Below, in pieces: positions 7,401-8,544 of a stretch of 8,544 bases of DNA. Position 1 is the stretch's first letter. The number at the start of each line of letters is the position of its first letter. The stretch covers positions 1 through 8,544 of the forward strand of contig JAPLNJ010000888.1 in assembly GCA_026692885.1 (NCBI GenBank), given 5' to 3'. The DNA comes from Planctomycetota bacterium (GTDB taxonomy: Bacteria; Planctomycetota; Planctomycetia; Pirellulales; Pirellulaceae). Position numbers and translations under genes: made by a program. The notes under the pieces were generated by a model that was not told the origin of the DNA, searched no databases, and worked only from the letters and a program-made list of their open reading frames with translations.

Positions 7401-8066
7401 GCTGGGATCGAACTCGTTGACGTTGTTGACCGAGATGGCGTGGAGGTCCGAGCCATCGGCGTTCATCACGTGCAGGATACTCACCCCTTCGTTCGCGCAC
7501 GGCACGAGCCCGCTAGGCCGCGTCGAGAGGAGGACGATCCGGCCGTCGGGCAGATAGGCCGGCGCAAGATCGTGCTGGCCGCCGTTGGATCCCTTGTAGA
7601 TACCGCAGGTCGGCGTGGGATCGGAGATGCGTCGCAAGCCCTGGCCATTGACGCCAATCTCGTAGATGCTTGTGCTACCGTTCGGCTCACCCTTGAAACA
7701 GAAGAGCAGCTTGGTGGCGTCCCACGAGAGTTCCGGATGCGTGTAGACCCCGAGGCCGAGCGTGCCGGGCGTCGTCGGGTCGATGACCGGACGGATCTTC
7801 CACTGGCCGCGCGGGGCGGCCGGATTCTCCAGCACGTAAATGCCTCCGCCTCCCGGCGGCCACTTGTAGTAGGTGTCGTAGATATGGATGCCGGTGTAGG
7901 AATGCCGTTTGACGAACAGCAGCGGCGCATCCAGTTGGTTCAGTAACTGCTGGTCGATCTCGGGTGGCGTCGCGGCGACTGGTTGCGCGCCCAACGCCAC
8001 GGCCCAACAGGCCCACAGCATCACAAATCCAAAGCCTCCCAACACGCACGTGCGAAGGTTCTTCAT
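4404..8066 (-). CDS. Exported HzsA-related protein: propeller, three c-haem motifs, two FN3-like domains, LamG
   Basis: The protein has 1220 residues from ATG 8066-8064. The start is set by GGAGAGAG seven bases upstream and the signal peptide that follows (hydrophobic 8-26, probable cleavage after about 26). Residues about 100-380 form a PD40/TolB-like propeller with strands such as VMNADGSDLHAIS and SILPDGRILFGRWEY. Residues about 400-515 (LVSAALAFSV, SAYFEVPSGRAVYLQALD) resemble the hydrazine synthase alpha-subunit middle region. CxxCH haem sites lie at 509-513 (CIGCH), 560-564 (CVSCH) and 698-702 (CGRCH). FN3-like domains follow at about 842-926 and 932-1022, then a LamG-like jelly roll at about 1060-1215 (WVRFDEAGQ, GRWIHVVATFDGRTARLF). 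Related proteins are common in planctomycetes, mostly with no known function. A periplasmic or surface redox role with carbohydrate or protein attachment is inference. No HZS beta/gamma partner is in the window, so hydrazine synthesis should not be assumed. Confidence 0.9.
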   Translation of the reverse strand: MKNLRTCVLGGFGFVMLWACWAVALGAQPVAATPPEIDQQLLNQLDAPLLFVKRHSYTGIHIYDTYYKWPPGGGGIYVLENPAAPRGQWKIRPVIDPTTPGTLGLGVYTHPELSWDATKLLFCFKGEPNGSTSIYEIGVNGQGLRRISDPTPTCGIYKGSNGGQHDLAPAYLPDGRIVLLSTRPSGLVPCANEGVSILHVMNADGSDLHAISVNNVNEFDPSILPDGRILFGRWEYVDKNALTIQSLWTVNPDGTQETAFYANNMVFPEAILDARSVPDSHLVVGTFAKHNATPRGSIALVDPRLGKNNPQASTNLEHPEDPTFDRGDSCEPWPVTAELYLFSGRPAGSARNVLELIDLAGHRVVLLSDPEICLHSPMLIKPRPRPPVITDSIDRQARTGRFFLQDVYQGLTGVKRGEVKYLRVIEETSRVSSTTMGGSPYNQTFLVSAALAFSVKNYLGIVPVDVKGSAYFEVPSGRAVYLQALDAEGRLVQSMRTFVQAAPGTTRSCIGCHEQKYNTASNAGLRDIVGRAPDRLQPESWGSGYVDYPTMVQPVLDKHCVSCHGGEKDIAAGMDLSGGWTEHFNISYENLANRRETQLIAYWIAGIDCMNGTALWSAKQFAPRSHGSGAAPLAQILVTGHNGYIPTLSRPERDLLLAWIDTNGLYYGTWDGTKAGCAIRDWKSTKDALLAEMGSAGCGRCHGDPVAFFENDWINLQHPEFSRLLRAPLVKGSDGFGLSLCRDRPVDPQRQRIHLLWNGYAHAVQPPEAFVRHPIVPPNPSGAPVASFAATGDPHYQSMLAIIRGAREKTLANPRVDMPGAEILGGACRHLLPTPLPEDSVPFTVQPDREGVVQLAWERSARTIGLEAEVHRSAAENFTPDDDTLLTQTNLYQYADKLAPAGRQCYALVLISGEQRGKPIYTSVSIPQPPPPSAPQSLTATPASYSIRLQWQPPQGTGLGYHVYRAKAGAKDLEKITPEPVRQTSYTDGTIEIEVPYTYVVRAISQRGVESEPTRSVSASPLIVKEPVFVPAFGSEVRGVRLGGEVLPGKLLGKARGADGLLDLSQGGHATFPHAAEFDLAQPLSVACWVRFDEAGQMPIVISCGLWNQAGWFLQRIGGVWRWHVGGLDCDGGQPTVGRWIHVVATFDGRTARLFQEGVQVAELAGSPNTSLWSGDLCIGQYSGGLAPSFQVTGRITGVRLYHRPLDAAEAAAQAATKPE

Positions 8067-8073
8067 GGTCCAG

Positions 8074-8081
8074 CTCTCTCC
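8074..8081 (-). promoter_or_regulatory. Ribosome binding site of the HzsA-like gene
   Basis: GGAGAGAG on the minus strand ends seven bases before ATG 8066. It selects this start over the in-frame ATG at 8120, which would add 18 residues in front of a normal signal peptide. Confidence 0.7.
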
Positions 8082-8122
8082 ATGTCTGTGGAACAGGTCT
8101 CGGTAACGAGTTTGCGCCACTG

Positions 8123-8157
8123 AGTGTAAACACTACAGGCGATTGTGAATACCACAA
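8123..8157. promoter_or_regulatory. Two short dyads upstream of the HzsA-like gene (candidate operators)
   Basis: AGTGT-AA-ACACT (8123-8134) and TTGTG-AATAC-CACAA (8143-8157) are perfect short dyads eight bases apart, 57-91 bases upstream of the HzsA-like start. This is where its promoter should be; I see no convincing -35/-10 pair. The second dyad is shaped like a LacI- or CRP-type operator, but no regulator is encoded nearby. Dyads this short can arise by chance. Confidence 0.3.
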
Positions 8158-8297
8158 GTTCGTCTCAAATGACGAAATCCGGCTGCGGCCAGGCGAAGTG
8201 GCAGGGCGGTCGTTTTCGAGTGCGACGTGGTGTCACTCCGGTGCGAGGGACATCTGTCGCGGACTCGAGTGCGCTTGTTTTCGAGGTGCTTTGAAAA

Positions 8298-8315
8298 GCG
8301 GTGACAAGTCACCGC
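8298..8315. repeat. Hairpin GCGGTGAC-AA-GTCACCGC
   Basis: A perfect 8-bp stem with a two-base centre. It lies in the 340-base gap 8067-8406 between the HzsA-like gene and the next start, which otherwise holds no gene. The 67-codon minus-strand frame across it (8133-8336) looks like translated repeat DNA. From memory, GTGCGGTGACTTGTCACCGC-type sequences recur in planctomycete genomes. Upstream, TCGAGTGCG occurs twice (8216-8224 and 8265-8273). Confidence 0.7.
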
Positions 8316-8339
8316 ACTCCATAGGCCGCACTCCATAGG
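8312..8339. repeat. Exact tandem duplication of 14 bp
   Basis: CCGCACTCCATAGG occurs at 8312-8325 and again immediately at 8326-8339. The first copy overlaps the right arm of the preceding hairpin, so the duplication starts inside the hairpin's 3' arm. This suggests slippage or an insertion scar at the palindrome. Confidence 0.85.
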
Positions 8340-8342
8340 CGA

Positions 8343-8372
8343 TTGCCTACACCGACGGCGTTGAGCTACGAT
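8343..8372 (+). promoter_or_regulatory. Candidate sigma70-like promoter of the interrupted gene
   Basis: TTGCCT (8343-8348) and TACGAT (8367-8372), 18 bases apart, each match the consensus at 4 of 6 positions. Initiation near 8379 would give a short leader containing AGGAG before the ATG at 8407. The context makes it more believable than the sequence match alone. Confidence 0.4.
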
Positions 8373-8394
8373 GGTCTGTGTTTCCTACCCACCC

Positions 8395-8410
8395 CAGGAG
8401 CCTGCCATGA
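8395..8410 (+). other. Ribosome binding site and first codon of a gene interrupted by the intron-like element
   Basis: AGGAG is followed, with normal spacing, by ATG at 8407-8409. The reading frame yields only five codons (MSAPR) before TAA. The intron-like sequence begins at 8411, so only ATGA of the gene would be 5' exon; removal of the intron would rejoin this start to coding sequence beyond the window. An upstream in-frame ATG at 8371 is possible but has no ribosome binding site. The identity of the gene cannot be seen. Confidence 0.45.
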
Positions 8411-8544
8411 GTGCGCCAAGATAAGCTGCTGCAAATCAGCCGGACAATCCGGCCTGGCCAAAGGCTAACCACCGGGTCAGAACAGAACTTTGCACGTAAG
8501 GAGGTAACGAATTACGCGAAGCCAGAGGGATGGCGAATGATCGG
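8411..8544 (+). mobile_element. 5' end of a probable group II intron (domain I), truncated by the window edge
   Basis: The segment starts with GTGCGCC, the 5' consensus of bacterial group IIB introns; Ll.LtrB also begins GUGCGCC, with a similar AGATA a little further on. No reading frame fits it, but it is rich in short stems: GCTG 8424-region with CAGC, GCCGGA 8439-8444 with TCCGGC 8448-8453, TGGCC with GGCTA around AAA just after it, GCAAA 8431-8435 with a TTTGC near 8489-8493, and CGTAA with TTACG around GGAGGTAACGAA. The phrase GAACAGA is also shared with Ll.LtrB domain I, from memory. The rest of domain I, the reverse-transcriptase gene and domains V and VI would lie to the right. It is called from the 5' consensus and foldability only. 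Confidence 0.6.

Noticed and set aside
5181..7946. Long plus-strand frames (313 and 368 codons) opposite the HzsA-like gene
   Set aside because: They are antisense to a gene with clear domains and haem motifs, have arginine- and proline-rich composition without recognisable motifs, and are expected in GC-rich DNA.
4404..8066. Calling the large protein a genuine hydrazine synthase subunit
   Set aside because: Only the alpha-like part is present, no beta/gamma subunits or other anammox genes are in the window, and HzsA-related proteins occur widely in non-anammox planctomycetes.
8067..8120. Longer form of the HzsA-like protein starting at 8120
   Set aside because: It would place 18 polar residues before a normal signal peptide; GGAGAGAG is correctly spaced for 8066.
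8133..8336. 67-codon minus-strand frame in the gap after the HzsA-like gene
   Set aside because: It runs across the hairpin and the tandem duplication and looks like translated repeat DNA.
8497..8532. Strong Shine-Dalgarno-like TAAGGAGGT followed by ATG at 8530
   Set aside because: The spacing is 24 bases, far too long, and GGAGGTAACGAA sits in the loop of a CGTAA/TTACG stem, consistent with structured intron RNA.

Overview
The window is GC-rich DNA, most likely from a planctomycete (Pirellulales-like or an uncultured relative). The evidence is the gene content: large exported proteins with beta-helix, PQQ-type propeller, FN3 and LamG domains, and a hydrazine-synthase-alpha-like (HzsA-related) multihaem protein. 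Intergenic palindromic repeats of the kind common in planctomycete genomes point the same way. The assignment is inference, as no marker gene is present.

Layout from left to right. (1) Bases 1-1452 (+) hold the C-terminal part of an exported right-handed parallel beta-helix protein with a proline linker and a jelly-roll-like C-terminal domain. (2) Bases 1676-2923 (-) encode a secreted PQQ-like/BamB-like beta-propeller protein. (3) Bases 3307-4290 (+) encode a D-2-hydroxyacid dehydrogenase close to glyoxylate/hydroxypyruvate reductase, the only clearly cytoplasmic metabolic enzyme here. (4) Bases 4404-8066 (-) encode a 1220-residue exported protein with a propeller, an HZS-alpha-like region, three CxxCH haem sites, two FN3-like domains and LamG. 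(5) Bases 8343-8410 (+) look like a promoter, ribosome binding site and start codon of another gene. That gene is interrupted right after ATGA by what appears to be the 5' end of a group II intron, which runs off the window.

The genes alternate in strand (+, -, +, -, +), so no operon is visible and each gene is probably transcribed on its own. Three of the four complete intergenic gaps contain a substantial inverted repeat and the fourth a small perfect hairpin with a tandem duplication. The repeats have different sequences: an 11-bp-stem element at 1534-1587, a perfect 32-bp-arm repeat at 2988-3069, a 25-bp-arm nested palindrome at 3185-3243, a hairpin at 4327-4354, and the hairpin plus 14-bp duplication at 8298-8339.

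The two strongest leads are the HzsA-like protein and the intron. The first haem motif of the HzsA-like protein is followed by a tyrosine at the spacing used by the unusual Tyr-ligated haem of hydrazine synthase. The putative intron sits exactly in a translation start.
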